Below are positions 8,102 through 17,314 of a stretch of 64,000 nucleotides of DNA, in pieces. The first letter of the stretch is position 1, and every line of letters begins with the position of its first letter. Below the pieces are notes generated by a model. The model had not been told where the DNA came from. It worked only from the letters and a program-made list of their open reading frames with translations, and did no database searches. The stretch covers positions 1 to 64,000 of the forward strand of contig NZ_AFOY02000017.1 in assembly GCF_000217955.3 (NCBI RefSeq), in the 5' to 3' direction. The position numbers and the translations under genes were made by a program. Origin of the DNA: Pseudomonas fluorescens HK44 (GTDB lineage Bacteria; Pseudomonadota; Gammaproteobacteria; Pseudomonadales; Pseudomonadaceae).

Positions 8102-8143
8102 ACTCGTCTGTACGAGTTATTGCAATAACTCGTACAGACGAGT
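8102..8143. promoter_or_regulatory. 42-bp perfect palindrome, probable double TreR operator
   Basis: The left half ACTCGTCTGTACGAGTTATT plus G is mirrored exactly by the right half. Each arm also contains its own inverted repeat, ACTCGT-4nt-ACGAGT, so two operator copies face each other. The palindrome sits 53 bp before the treP start, in the treR/treP divergent region, where binding could repress both promoters. Assignment to TreR is inference from position. Confidence 0.85.
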
Positions 8144-8196
8144 ACTTTTCGCTTCGGCATGCTGCCAACAACAAAAAACACGGTGGATGAAAAAGC

Positions 8197-9639
8197 ATGA
8201 GCCACGATTACGCGACTATCGCCAGCGAGCTGCTTCATAGCCTCGGTGGCGCTGACAACCTCGAACAGGCCGCGCATTGCGTTACGCGTCTGCGTCTGGC
8301 CCTCAAAGACCCGCAGCGGGTCGACAGCGCGACGCTGAACCAGATCGACCTGGTCAAAGGTTCGTTTTTCACCGGTGGCCTGTTTCAGGTGGTCATCGGT
8401 CCCGGCGAGGTCGAGAAGGTCTACGCCGCACTGCGCGAGCAGACCGGTCTCGCTGCTTCGACCATCGCCGATGTGAAACAAAAGGGCGCCGACAAGACCA
8501 ATGCCATGCAGCGTCTGGTGCGGGTGTTCTCCGATGTGTTCATGCCGATTCTGCCGGCACTGATCATTGCCGGCCTGCTGATGGGCGTGAACAACCTGAT
8601 CGGCGCCAAAGGCATGTTCATCGAAGGCAAGACCCTGCTTGAGGCCTACCCGACGCTGGACGGTGTCTGGAGCCTGATCAATCTGATGGCCAACACCTCG
8701 TTCGTGTTCCTCCCGGCGCTGGTCGGCTGGTCGGCGGCCAAGCGTTTTGGCGGCAGTGAAATCCTCGGCATCGTGCTCGGCCTGATGCTGGTTCACCCGG
8801 ACCTGCTGAACGCCTGGAACTACGGCAAAGCGGTGGCCGGGCTGGATGGCCAGAGCCTGCCGTACTTCGATATTTTCGGCTGGTTCAAGATCGAGAAGGT
8901 TGGCTATCAGGGCCAGATCCTGCCGATCCTGATGGCCGCCTACGTCATGAGCGTCATTGAAAAATGGCTGCGGGCACGCGTGCCGAATGCCATTCAACTG
9001 TTGGTCGTGCCAATCACCACCATCGTCGTGACCGGGGTGTTGGCGCTGGCGGTGATCGGTCCGGTGACCCGTCACCTGGGGATTCTGATCACCGAAGGCG
9101 TGGTGACCTTGTTCGACCTGGCGCCGATGGTCGGCGGGGCTATTTTCGGTCTGCTGTATGCGCCGCTGGTGATCACCGGCATGCACCACATGTTCCTCGC
9201 GGTGGATTTGCAGTTGATCTCGACCCAGGGCGGCACGTTTATCTGGCCGATGATTGTCATGTCCAACCTTGCACAAGGCAGCGCGGCGCTCGGGGTGTTC
9301 TACATGACCCGCAGTGCGCGGGATAAAAGCATGGCCTCGACCTCGGCGATTTCCGCCTATTTCGGCATCACGGAACCTGCGATGTTCGGCGTCAACCTGC
9401 GCTACAAGTTTCCGTTCTACGCCGCGTTGATGGGCTCGGCGCTGGGCTGCATGTTCCTGTCGCTGAACAAGGTTCAGGCCTCGGCGATCGGTGTCGGCGG
9501 CTTGCCCGGTTTCATCTCGATCATCCCGCAGTTCATTCCGATGTTCGTGGTCGGGATGGTCATCGCCATGGTCGTGCCGTTCGTGTTGACCTGTGGCTTG
9601 AGCATGAAAATCGTTCGAGCGGGATATCGAGTGGCTTAA
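8197..9639 (+). CDS. treP: PTS trehalose-specific EIIBC component
   Basis: 480 aa. An EIIB domain (residues 1-80) carries the phosphorylatable cysteine C28 in AAHCVTRLRLAL. It is followed by an EIIC membrane domain (about 105-475) with the conserved stretches GGAIFGLLYAPLVITGMHHM and ISAYFGITEPAMFGVN. The protein imports trehalose as trehalose-6-phosphate. It has no EIIA domain; phosphate must come from the EIIA-HPr-EI fusion encoded downstream in the same locus. It is followed by a REPIN and then the phosphotrehalase. Confidence 0.95.
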   Translation: MSHDYATIASELLHSLGGADNLEQAAHCVTRLRLALKDPQRVDSATLNQIDLVKGSFFTGGLFQVVIGPGEVEKVYAALREQTGLAASTIADVKQKGADKTNAMQRLVRVFSDVFMPILPALIIAGLLMGVNNLIGAKGMFIEGKTLLEAYPTLDGVWSLINLMANTSFVFLPALVGWSAAKRFGGSEILGIVLGLMLVHPDLLNAWNYGKAVAGLDGQSLPYFDIFGWFKIEKVGYQGQILPILMAAYVMSVIEKWLRARVPNAIQLLVVPITTIVVTGVLALAVIGPVTRHLGILITEGVVTLFDLAPMVGGAIFGLLYAPLVITGMHHMFLAVDLQLISTQGGTFIWPMIVMSNLAQGSAALGVFYMTRSARDKSMASTSAISAYFGITEPAMFGVNLRYKFPFYAALMGSALGCMFLSLNKVQASAIGVGGLPGFISIIPQFIPMFVVGMVIAMVVPFVLTCGLSMKIVRAGYRVA

Positions 9640-9654
9640 CAGGCTGAGCACACC

Positions 9655-9788
9655 TGTGGCGAGGGAGCTTGCTCCCGTTCGGCTGCGAAGCAGTCGTAAA
9701 ACCGGCGGATGCGGTGTGCTTGGCTAAATGCATTTACACGTTTTTGGGGCCGCTTCGCGGCCCAGCGGGAGCAAGCTCCCTCGCCACA
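9655..9788. repeat. REPIN between treP and treC
   Basis: Two inverted REP sequences (TGTGGCGAGGGAGCTTGCTC and its complement) bracket about 90 bp. It sits inside the trehalose operon and may reduce or stabilise the mRNA between the two genes. A longer open frame for treC starting at 9709 would run through this repeat and is rejected. Confidence 0.9.
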
Positions 9789-9831
9789 AAAGAACAATGC
9801 TCAGCGCATAAATTCATTGAAGGAATCCGCC

Positions 9832-11481
9832 ATGCAAGACTGGCAGCGTTCGGTGATCTACCAGATCTACCCGAAGAGTTTTCACAGCCACGCCGGCAAC
9901 CCCACGGGCGATTTGCTCGGGGTGGTGGCCAAGCTCGATTACCTGCAATGGCTGGGTGTCGACTGCCTGTGGATCACCCCGTTCCTGCGGTCGCCGCAAC
10001 GCGACAACGGCTACGACATCAGCGACTACTACGCTATCGACCCGAGCTACGGGACCATGGCCGATTGCGAGCTGTTGATTGCCGAGGCCGGCAAGCGCGG
10101 GATCAAGCTGATGCTCGATATCGTGGTCAACCACACCTCCATCGAGCACACCTGGTTCCAGCAAGCGCGCAGCAGCCTCGATAACCCGCACCGTGACTTC
10201 TACATCTGGCGCGATCAACCGAACAACTGGGAGTCCAAGTTCGGCGGTTCGGCCTGGGAGTACGAGGCGCAAACCGGGCAGTACTTTTTGCACTTGTTCG
10301 ACCACACCCAGGCCGACCTGAACTGGGACAACCCGCAGGTGCGCGCGGAAGTCTTCAAGCTGATGCGCTTCTGGCGTGACAAAGGCGTGGGTGGTTTCCG
10401 TCTGGACGTGATCAACCTGATCTCCAAACCGGCGGACTTCCCCGAAGACAACACCGATGGCCGACGCTTCTACACCGACGGCCCGAACGTGCACGAGTAT
10501 TTGCAGGAAATGCACCGCGAAGTGTTCGAAGGCCATGACCTGATCAACGTCGGCGAGATGTCTTCCACCAGCCTTGAGCACTGCATCCGCTATTCGCGAC
10601 CGGACTCGAAAGAGCTGTCGATGACCTTCAATTTCCATCACCTGAAAGTCGATTACCCCAACCAGCAGAAATGGGTGCGCGCCGATTTCGACTTCCTCGA
10701 ACTCAAGCGCATCCTTTCCGACTGGCAGACCGGGATGCAGGCCGGTGGTGGCTGGAATGCGCTGTTCTGGTGTAACCACGATCAGCCGCGCGTGGTGTCG
10801 CGGTTTGGCGATGACGGCGAACATCGGGTGGTCTCGGCGAAGATGCTCGGCACCGCGCTGCACTTTTTGCAGGGCACCCCGTTCATCTATCAGGGTGAAG
10901 AGTTGGGCATGACCAACCCGGGCTTCGAGCGCATCGAGCAGTACCGGGATGTCGAAACCCTGAACATCTATCGTCTCAAGCGCGAGGCGGGCGAGTCCGA
11001 GGCATCGAGCATGGCCGCAATCATGCAAAAGTCCCGCGACAACAGTCGCACTCCCATGCAGTGGAGCGCGCAACCCAATGCCGGTTTCAGCAGCAGCGAG
11101 CCGTGGATCGGCGTGCCGGCCAATGCCACGCGGATCAACGTCGAAAACCAGCTCGACGACACGACTTCGGTGCTGCACCACTATCGCCGGCTGATTGCCT
11201 TGCGCCGCAGCGAACCGCTGATCCAGGACGGCATGTATCGCCAGCTCTTGCCCACGCACAAACAGGTCTGGGCGTACCTGCGTGAAGGCTGCGGCGAGCG
11301 GCTGTTGGTGGTGAATAACTTCTATGGCACGGCGTGTGAAGTCGAGCTGCCGGAACAGGTGATCACCGACGGCATGGTGCAACGCCTGGTGATCAGCAAC
11401 TACCCGGACGGTGAGGTGCGCAAGCGGCAGCTGTTCCTGCGGCCCTACGAGTCGTTCGTTCTGCACCTGACCGACCACTAA
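9832..11481 (+). CDS. treC: Alpha,alpha-phosphotrehalase (trehalose-6-phosphate hydrolase)
   Basis: 549 aa, GH13 family. The start ATG at 9832 (MQDWQRSVIYQIYPKSF) has AAGGA nine bases upstream and gives the usual TreC length; earlier in-frame starts lie in the REPIN. GH13 motifs are visible: DIVVNHTS (~96-103), the nucleophile D192 in GFRLDVIN, acid/base E242 in VGEMSS and D317 in NHDQPR. It splits imported trehalose-6-phosphate into glucose and glucose-6-phosphate in the cytoplasm. It lies between the permease and porin genes, so the pathway is contiguous. Confidence 0.95.
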   Translation: MQDWQRSVIYQIYPKSFHSHAGNPTGDLLGVVAKLDYLQWLGVDCLWITPFLRSPQRDNGYDISDYYAIDPSYGTMADCELLIAEAGKRGIKLMLDIVVNHTSIEHTWFQQARSSLDNPHRDFYIWRDQPNNWESKFGGSAWEYEAQTGQYFLHLFDHTQADLNWDNPQVRAEVFKLMRFWRDKGVGGFRLDVINLISKPADFPEDNTDGRRFYTDGPNVHEYLQEMHREVFEGHDLINVGEMSSTSLEHCIRYSRPDSKELSMTFNFHHLKVDYPNQQKWVRADFDFLELKRILSDWQTGMQAGGGWNALFWCNHDQPRVVSRFGDDGEHRVVSAKMLGTALHFLQGTPFIYQGEELGMTNPGFERIEQYRDVETLNIYRLKREAGESEASSMAAIMQKSRDNSRTPMQWSAQPNAGFSSSEPWIGVPANATRINVENQLDDTTSVLHHYRRLIALRRSEPLIQDGMYRQLLPTHKQVWAYLREGCGERLLVVNNFYGTACEVELPEQVITDGMVQRLVISNYPDGEVRKRQLFLRPYESFVLHLTDH

Positions 11482-11546
11482 ACAACACGCTTTCAAACAA
11501 CTCGCAGGGCACTGCGCGGGGGCTTTTTGCGCGCGGGTTTTGCCGG

Positions 11547-12800
11547 ATGAGCACAATAAAAATAATGGGGTGGCTCTTGAAAACAACAATAAATCGCAGC
11601 CTTGCAGCGTCGTGCGTGTGCCTGGTGTTGCCGTTCTCGGCCCACGCTCTGGAGTTCGCCGGCTACCTGCGCAGCGGCGTCGGGACCACGGTCAATGGCG
11701 GCTCGCAATCGTGCTTCAAACTGCCCGGCGCAGAGTCGAAGTACCGCTTGGGTAACGAGTGCGAACAGTACGCGGAGCTGGAATTGCGTCAGAACCTGCT
11801 GACCCTCGATGACGGCTCGGTGCTCAGCGTCGATGGCATGGCTTCGCTGTACAACCAGTACGACCGCAACCTGACGTTCCAGGGTGACAACGGCTCGGTG
11901 CGAATGCCGCAGATGTATGCGCAATGGTCGAACCTGCCGAGCCTCAATGGCGGTTCGCTGTGGGCCGGTCGGCGCTACTACAAACGAAACGACATCCACA
12001 TTTCCGACTTCTACTACTGGAACCAGAGCGCCACGGGCGGCGGTATCGAGGACGTGAAGATTGGCGACCTGAAATACAGCTACGCGTTTTCGCGCAAGGA
12101 CAACCTGTACCAGAAGGACTACGTGACCCGGCAGGATTTCAACGTTTCAGGTTTTGATACCAACCCTGGTGGTGAGCTGGAGTTTGGCCTGAGCTACATC
12201 GACAAGCCCGACCGTCGCGACACGCATGCAGGCTGGGCGATCACCGCTCAACATGTGCAAAAAGACTTTTTGGGCGGCAAGAACAAACTGGCGCTGCAAT
12301 ACGGCGAAGGGCCCGGCACCGGTTTGGGCTACACCGGCGATGTGGGGTTGGACGACAGCAACAAGAGCTACCGGCTGGTGGAGTTTTTCGACTGGCAAGT
12401 GACACCGCGTTTTGGTGGCCAGGTCGAAGCGGTCTATCAGAAGGACATCCGCCCTGACGGTAACGGCCAGAACTGGATTTCCCTCGGCATTCGTCCGGCG
12501 TATGCGATCACCGATCAATTCAAACTGGTGACTGAGCTGGGGCACGATCAGGTCGAGGCCCCGGGCGGTACGCGCAAGCTGAGCAAGTTCACCTTTGCCC
12601 CGACCTGGTCGCCCAAAGGTCCGGGGTTCTGGGAACGTCCCGAGGTGCGTTTGTATTACACCTATGCCAGCTGGAACGAGGCGGCCAAGCGCGCGGCCAA
12701 TGAACTGGCACAAGGTTCGGCGTTGTCCGATACCGGCGCGTTCGGCACGGCACTGCATGGCGCGAACGTCGGATTGCAGGTCGAGTACTGGTGGAAATAA
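11547..12800 (+). CDS. LamB-like carbohydrate porin of the trehalose locus
   Basis: 417 aa. A signal peptide (hydrophobic SLAASCVCLVLPFSAHA, cleavage near residue 34) is followed by an outer-membrane barrel of the maltoporin (LamB) type. It starts LEFAGYLRSGVG, contains the typical MYAQWSNLPSLNGGSLWAGRRYY region and ends in an aromatic strand, VGLQVEYWWK. Its place between treC and the PTS fusion suggests that it admits trehalose across the outer membrane. The start has a weak ribosome site; an alternative ATG at 11565 would only shorten the signal peptide. Confidence 0.85.
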   Translation: MSTIKIMGWLLKTTINRSLAASCVCLVLPFSAHALEFAGYLRSGVGTTVNGGSQSCFKLPGAESKYRLGNECEQYAELELRQNLLTLDDGSVLSVDGMASLYNQYDRNLTFQGDNGSVRMPQMYAQWSNLPSLNGGSLWAGRRYYKRNDIHISDFYYWNQSATGGGIEDVKIGDLKYSYAFSRKDNLYQKDYVTRQDFNVSGFDTNPGGELEFGLSYIDKPDRRDTHAGWAITAQHVQKDFLGGKNKLALQYGEGPGTGLGYTGDVGLDDSNKSYRLVEFFDWQVTPRFGGQVEAVYQKDIRPDGNGQNWISLGIRPAYAITDQFKLVTELGHDQVEAPGGTRKLSKFTFAPTWSPKGPGFWERPEVRLYYTYASWNEAAKRAANELAQGSALSDTGAFGTALHGANVGLQVEYWWK

Positions 12801-12861
12801 GCGATGCTGTCGGGGCTCGCGCTCCATCGGCACTTCAAAGAACAAAACCGCAGGTGAAGTC

Positions 12862-15396
12862 ATGACCCTAACCCAACCCTTGCAATTGCTGGCGCCGCTG
12901 TCCGGGGTGCTGATGCCACTTGATCACGTGCCGGATCCGGTGTTCGCCAGCCGGGTGATCGGCGACGGCCTGTGCATCGACCCGACGTCACAGGTCCTGT
13001 GCGCACCGTTGGCCGGCGTCGTCAGCAACCTTCAACACAGCGGCCATGCGATCAGCATCACCGATGACAGCGGTGTGCAGGTGTTGCTGCACATTGGCCT
13101 GGACACCGTGAACCTCGCGGGCCAGGGTTTTAGCGCCCTGGTCGAGCAGGGCCAGCGTGTCGAGGCCGGGCAGCCGTTGATCGAGTTCGACGCCGACTAT
13201 ATCGCCCTGCATGCCCGCAGCTTGTTGACCTTGATGCTGGTGGTCAGCGGTGAGCCTTTCAGTTTGCTGACACCCGACAGCGGTCTGGTGGCGTGCGCTC
13301 AACCGGTGTTGCGCCTGAGCCTGGGCGATCCGCGTTCCAGTGTGGCGCAGGAGGAGGGCCAAGCGCTGTTCTCCAAACCGGTTCACCTGCCTAACCCCAA
13401 TGGCCTGCACGCACGGCCGGCGGCGATTTTTGCACAGGCAGCGAAAGGGTTTGCGGCGAGTATTTGCCTGCACAAGCAGCAGGACAGCGCCAACGCCAAG
13501 TCGCTGGTAGCGATCATGGCGTTGCAGACGGTGCATGGCGATGCGCTGCAGGTCAGCGCGGTGGGCGAAGATGCCGAATTGGCAATCAGCACGTTGGCCC
13601 AATTGCTGGCGGATGGTTGCGGTGAGGCGGTGACTTCGGTTGCGGTGGTAGCGCCAGTGGTGCAGGCACAGGAGGTATCGACGAAGCTGCTGCGCGGTGT
13701 TTGCGCTTCGGCGGGTTCGGCCTTCGGGTACGTGGTGCAAGTGGCTGAGCGCAGCCTGGAGATACCTGAGTTTGCCGCCGATCAACAGGCGGAGCGCGAG
13801 TCGCTGGAGCGTGCGCTGATGCAGGCGACGCAGGCGCTGCAACGCTTGCGTGACAACGCGGCCGGCGAGACGCAGGCGGACATCTTCAAGGCGCATCAGG
13901 AGTTGCTGGAAGACCCGAGCCTGCTGGAACAGGCCCAGGCCCTGATCGCTGAGGGCAAGAGCGCGGCATTTGCCTGGAACAGCGCCACCGAAGCCACCGC
14001 TACGCTGTTCAAGTCGCTGGGCAGCACGTTGCTCGCCGAGCGGGCGTTGGACCTGATGGATGTCGGCCAGCGTGTGCTCAAGCTGATTCTCGGAGTGCCG
14101 GACGGTGTCTGGGAGTTGCCGGATCAGGCGATTCTGATTGCCGAACAACTGACACCGTCGCAGACCGCCGCCCTGGATACCGACAAAGTGTTGGGGTTCG
14201 CCACCGTAGGCGGAGGTGCGACCAGCCATGTAGCGATACTCGCCCGGGCCCTGGGGTTGCCCGCGGTGTGTGGTTTGCCGCTGCAAGTGCTGTCACTGGC
14301 CAGTGGCACGCGGGTGTTGCTCGATGCCGACAAGGGCGAATTGCACCTGGACCCGGCGGTGTCGGTCATCGAGCAGTTGCACGCCAAGCGTCAGCAGCAA
14401 CGCCAGCGTCATCAACACGAACTGGAACACGCTGCACGGGCGGCCATCACCCGCGACGGTCATCACTTCGAAGTCACGGCCAACGTTGCTTCGCTGGCCG
14501 AAACCGAGCAGGCCATGAGCCTCGGGGCTGAAGGTGTCGGCCTGTTGCGTTCGGAGTTTTTGTATCAGCAGCGCAGTGTGGCGCCGAGTCACGATGAACA
14601 GGCCGGCACCTACAGCGCCATCGCCCGCGCACTGGGCCCGCAACGCAATCTGGTGGTGCGCACGCTGGATGTCGGCGGCGATAAACCCTTGGCCTACGTG
14701 CCGATGGACAGCGAGGCCAATCCGTTTCTGGGGATGCGCGGGATTCGCTTGTGCCTGGAGCGTCCGCAACTGCTGCGCGAGCAGTTCAGGGCGATTCTGA
14801 GCAGCGCCGGGCTGGCCCGTCTGCACATCATGCTGCCGATGGTCAGCCAGTTGTCGGAGCTGCGCCTGGCGCGGCTGATGCTCGAAGAAGAGGCGCTGGC
14901 GCTGGGGCTCACGGAGCTGCCGAAACTCGGCATCATGATCGAGGTCCCGGCAGCAGCGCTGATGGCGGACCTGTTTGCGCCTGAAGTGGATTTCTTTTCC
15001 ATCGGCACCAACGACCTGACCCAGTACACCCTGGCCATGGACCGCGATCACCCGCGATTGGCCAGTCAGGCTGACAGCTTTCACCCTTCGGTGCTGCGCC
15101 TGATCGCCAGCACCGTGAAGGCCGCCCATGCCCATGGCAAGTGGGTCGGGGTGTGTGGCGCGCTGGCGTCGGAGACGTTGGCGGTGCCGCTGTTGCTGGG
15201 GCTTGGCGTGGATGAGCTGTCGGTCAGCGTGCCGCTGATTCCGGCGATCAAGGCGGCGATTCGCGAGGTCGAGCTCAGCGACTGTCAGGCCATCGCGCAT
15301 CAGGTGCTCGGGCTGGAAAGCGCCGAGCAGGTCCGCGAGGCCTTGAGCGTGCAGCAGCAGGCAATGGTCGAAACTTCACAGGTGTGGGAGAACTGA
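12862..15396 (+). CDS. PEP-protein phosphotransferase: EIIA(Glc-type)-HPr-EI fusion
   Basis: 844 aa; start at 12862 with AGGTGAAG upstream (the frame is open further 5' but overlaps the porin gene). Three PTS modules are fused: a glucose-type EIIA (about 10-150, active His H77 in VLLHIGLDTVNL), HPr (about 170-255, H183 in NPNGLHARPAA) and enzyme I (about 275-835, H456 in GGGATSHVAILAR, then the PEP-binding barrel with GVGLLRSEFL and IGTNDLTQYT). It passes phosphate from PEP to TreP. Automatic annotation often calls such fusions ptsP, but in Pseudomonas that name belongs to EI-Ntr, so no symbol is given. Confidence 0.93.
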   Translation: MTLTQPLQLLAPLSGVLMPLDHVPDPVFASRVIGDGLCIDPTSQVLCAPLAGVVSNLQHSGHAISITDDSGVQVLLHIGLDTVNLAGQGFSALVEQGQRVEAGQPLIEFDADYIALHARSLLTLMLVVSGEPFSLLTPDSGLVACAQPVLRLSLGDPRSSVAQEEGQALFSKPVHLPNPNGLHARPAAIFAQAAKGFAASICLHKQQDSANAKSLVAIMALQTVHGDALQVSAVGEDAELAISTLAQLLADGCGEAVTSVAVVAPVVQAQEVSTKLLRGVCASAGSAFGYVVQVAERSLEIPEFAADQQAERESLERALMQATQALQRLRDNAAGETQADIFKAHQELLEDPSLLEQAQALIAEGKSAAFAWNSATEATATLFKSLGSTLLAERALDLMDVGQRVLKLILGVPDGVWELPDQAILIAEQLTPSQTAALDTDKVLGFATVGGGATSHVAILARALGLPAVCGLPLQVLSLASGTRVLLDADKGELHLDPAVSVIEQLHAKRQQQRQRHQHELEHAARAAITRDGHHFEVTANVASLAETEQAMSLGAEGVGLLRSEFLYQQRSVAPSHDEQAGTYSAIARALGPQRNLVVRTLDVGGDKPLAYVPMDSEANPFLGMRGIRLCLERPQLLREQFRAILSSAGLARLHIMLPMVSQLSELRLARLMLEEEALALGLTELPKLGIMIEVPAAALMADLFAPEVDFFSIGTNDLTQYTLAMDRDHPRLASQADSFHPSVLRLIASTVKAAHAHGKWVGVCGALASETLAVPLLLGLGVDELSVSVPLIPAIKAAIREVELSDCQAIAHQVLGLESAEQVREALSVQQQAMVETSQVWEN

Positions 15397-15398
15397 AC

Positions 15399-15689
15399 AT
15401 GTTCGAGAAAATGCAACGGGTGTTCTGGAAGGCATTGACCCCGGACCTGGTGGTGGATGAGGCGAAGAGGGTTGCCCAACCTGTCTCTGGCTTGGCTGCG
15501 AATGTGGTGGCCGCGCTGGGCGGGGCGAGCAACCTCAAGTCGCAACAGCGGGTGGCCCTGACGCGGGTGCGGGTGGAGTTGAAAGACAGCGCGCTGCTGG
15601 ACGCGACGGCCTTGCGCGCCGCGGGTGTACCGGGGGTGATGACGTTGGCGGGCGGGGTGGTGCATTTGATCACAGGATTGGAAACGTAA
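15399..15689 (+). CDS. EIIB-like protein lacking the phosphorylatable cysteine
   Basis: 96 aa. ATG 15399 is two bases after the stop of the PTS fusion, with GGGAG upstream; a GTG at 15384 is a less likely start. Residues ~33-93 follow the glucose-family EIIB pattern (VAALGGASNL, LTRVRVELKD, ALRAAGVPGVM). Where EIIB has C-I-T-R-L-R this protein has A-L-T-R-V-R, so the active cysteine is replaced by alanine and it cannot carry the phosphate. TreP already has an intact EIIB (C28). It could be a regulatory decoy or a decaying duplicate; the function is not known. Confidence 0.75.
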   Translation: MFEKMQRVFWKALTPDLVVDEAKRVAQPVSGLAANVVAALGGASNLKSQQRVALTRVRVELKDSALLDATALRAAGVPGVMTLAGGVVHLITGLET

Positions 15690-15697
15690 CCGAATCC

Positions 15698-15829
15698 TGT
15701 GGCGAGGGAGCTTGCTCCCGCTGGGGCGCGAAGCGGCCCTAATACCTGAAACCGCATTCCGTCAGACACCGCGCGCAGGATGGTTTTACGACTGCTTCGC
15801 ACTCGAGCGGGAGCAAGCTCCCTCGCCAC
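15698..15829. repeat. REPIN after the trehalose locus
   Basis: TGTGGCGAGGGAGCTTGCTC ... inverted copy ending CTCCCTCGCCAC, with about 80 bp between them. It follows the EIIB-like gene by 8 bp and may act as a transcript end. Confidence 0.9.
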
Positions 15830-15937
15830 GGGTGATGTGCGTCCCTTTGTTGCCCTTACTGTTTCTCAACCGCAGGTGTATCGTATTCGCCTTTTGCGGG
15901 CGCAGGCCTGCCGCTGATACGTGAGGTTGTTGAGTTC

Positions 15938-17314
15938 ATGTCCTTTACCCGTCGACAAATACTGGGTGGTCTGGCCGGTTTGGCAGTGGTGGGCGTCGGG
16001 GCCGGTGGTGCATCGCGTTACTGGCTGGGGAAAATGGCCAACGCCAGCGCGGGTCATGACTACGAGCTGATCGCCGCGCCACTGGATGTCGAGCTGGTGC
16101 CGGGGCACAAAACCGAGGCCTGGGCCTTTGGTCCGTCGGCGCCGGGCACGGAACTGCGCGTGCGCCAGGGCGAATGGCTGCGGGTGCGCTTCATCAACCA
16201 CCTGCCGGTGCCCACCACCATTCACTGGCACGGCATCCGTTTGCCGCTGGAGATGGACGGCGTGCCGTACGTCTCCCAATTGCCGGTGTTGCCGGGCGAG
16301 TATTTCGACTACAAATTCCGCGTGCCGGACGCTGGCAGCTACTGGTATCACCCGCATGTGAACAGCAGCGAAGAGCTGGGGCGCGGGCTGGTCGGGCCGC
16401 TGATCATCGAAGAACGCGAACCCACCGGTTTCCACTACGAGAAGACCCTCAGCCTGAAAAGCTGGCACGTCGATGAAGAGGGCGCGTTCGTGCCGTTCAG
16501 CGTTCCTCGTGAAGCGGCGCGCGGCGGCACGGCCGGGCGTCTGGCGACCATCAATGGCGTGCCACTGCCGGTGATCGACTTGCCGGCCGGGCAGATCACT
16601 CGGGTACGCTTGTTGAATCTCGACAACACCCTGACTTACCGCCTCAACATTCCGGGCGTCGAAGCGCAGATCTACGCACTCGACGGCAACCCGATCGAGC
16701 CGCGGCCATTGGGCAAGGAATACTGGCTGGGCCCCGGCATGCGCATTTGCCTGGCGATCAAGGCACCAAAGGCGGGTGAAGAATTGTCGCTGCGTAACGG
16801 GCCGGTGCGCATTGGCACGTTGCGTTCGGTGGTCAACAATGACGCGCCAACCCAGTGGCCACCCGCGCTGCCGGCCAACCCGATTGCCGAACCGGACCTG
16901 GCCAATGCCGAGAAGCTCAACTTCAATTTCGAGTGGGTTGGATCGGTGTCGGTGAACGTCGATAATGGCAAGCCGCCGAGCCTCTGGCAGATCAATGGCA
17001 AGGCCTGGGACATCACCGACAAAACCTGCGCCGACCGCCCGATTGCTAAGCTTGCGAAAGGCAAAAGCTACATTTTCGAATTGAAGAACATGACCCAGTA
17101 TCAGCACCCGGTTCACTTGCACGGCATGAGCTTCAAGGTCATTGCCTCGAACCGCAAAAAGATCATCCCGTACTTCACCGACACCTACCTGCTGGGCAAG
17201 AACGAACGCGCCCAGGTAGCGCTGGTGGCGGATAACCCGGGGGTGTGGATGTTCCACTGCCATGTGATCGACCATATGGAAACCGGCCTGATGGCCGCCA
17301 TCGAGGTGGCCTGA
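15938..17314 (+). CDS. Tat-exported multicopper oxidase
   Basis: 458 aa. A twin-arginine signal (TRRQILGGLAGLAVVGVG) predicts folding before export to the periplasm. The copper-site motifs of laccase-type oxidases are all present: HWHG (H96, H98), YWYHPH (H138, H140), HPVHLHG (from 390) and HCHVIDHMETGLM (H440, C441, H442, M450). This implies type 1, 2 and 3 copper centres and oxidation of phenols or metal ions with reduction of O2 to water. The physiological substrate is unknown. Its stop overlaps the start of tadA by one base. Confidence 0.9.
   Translation: MSFTRRQILGGLAGLAVVGVGAGGASRYWLGKMANASAGHDYELIAAPLDVELVPGHKTEAWAFGPSAPGTELRVRQGEWLRVRFINHLPVPTTIHWHGIRLPLEMDGVPYVSQLPVLPGEYFDYKFRVPDAGSYWYHPHVNSSEELGRGLVGPLIIEEREPTGFHYEKTLSLKSWHVDEEGAFVPFSVPREAARGGTAGRLATINGVPLPVIDLPAGQITRVRLLNLDNTLTYRLNIPGVEAQIYALDGNPIEPRPLGKEYWLGPGMRICLAIKAPKAGEELSLRNGPVRIGTLRSVVNNDAPTQWPPALPANPIAEPDLANAEKLNFNFEWVGSVSVNVDNGKPPSLWQINGKAWDITDKTCADRPIAKLAKGKSYIFELKNMTQYQHPVHLHGMSFKVIASNRKKIIPYFTDTYLLGKNERAQVALVADNPGVWMFHCHVIDHMETGLMAAIEVA

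Noticed and set aside
8098..9651. 517-codon reverse open frame over treP
   Set aside because: Antisense shadow of a GC-rich gene with low-complexity His/Gln/Arg-rich translation; treP is certain.
9814..11589. 591-codon reverse open frame over treC
   Set aside because: Antisense shadow; the GH13 motifs are on the forward strand.
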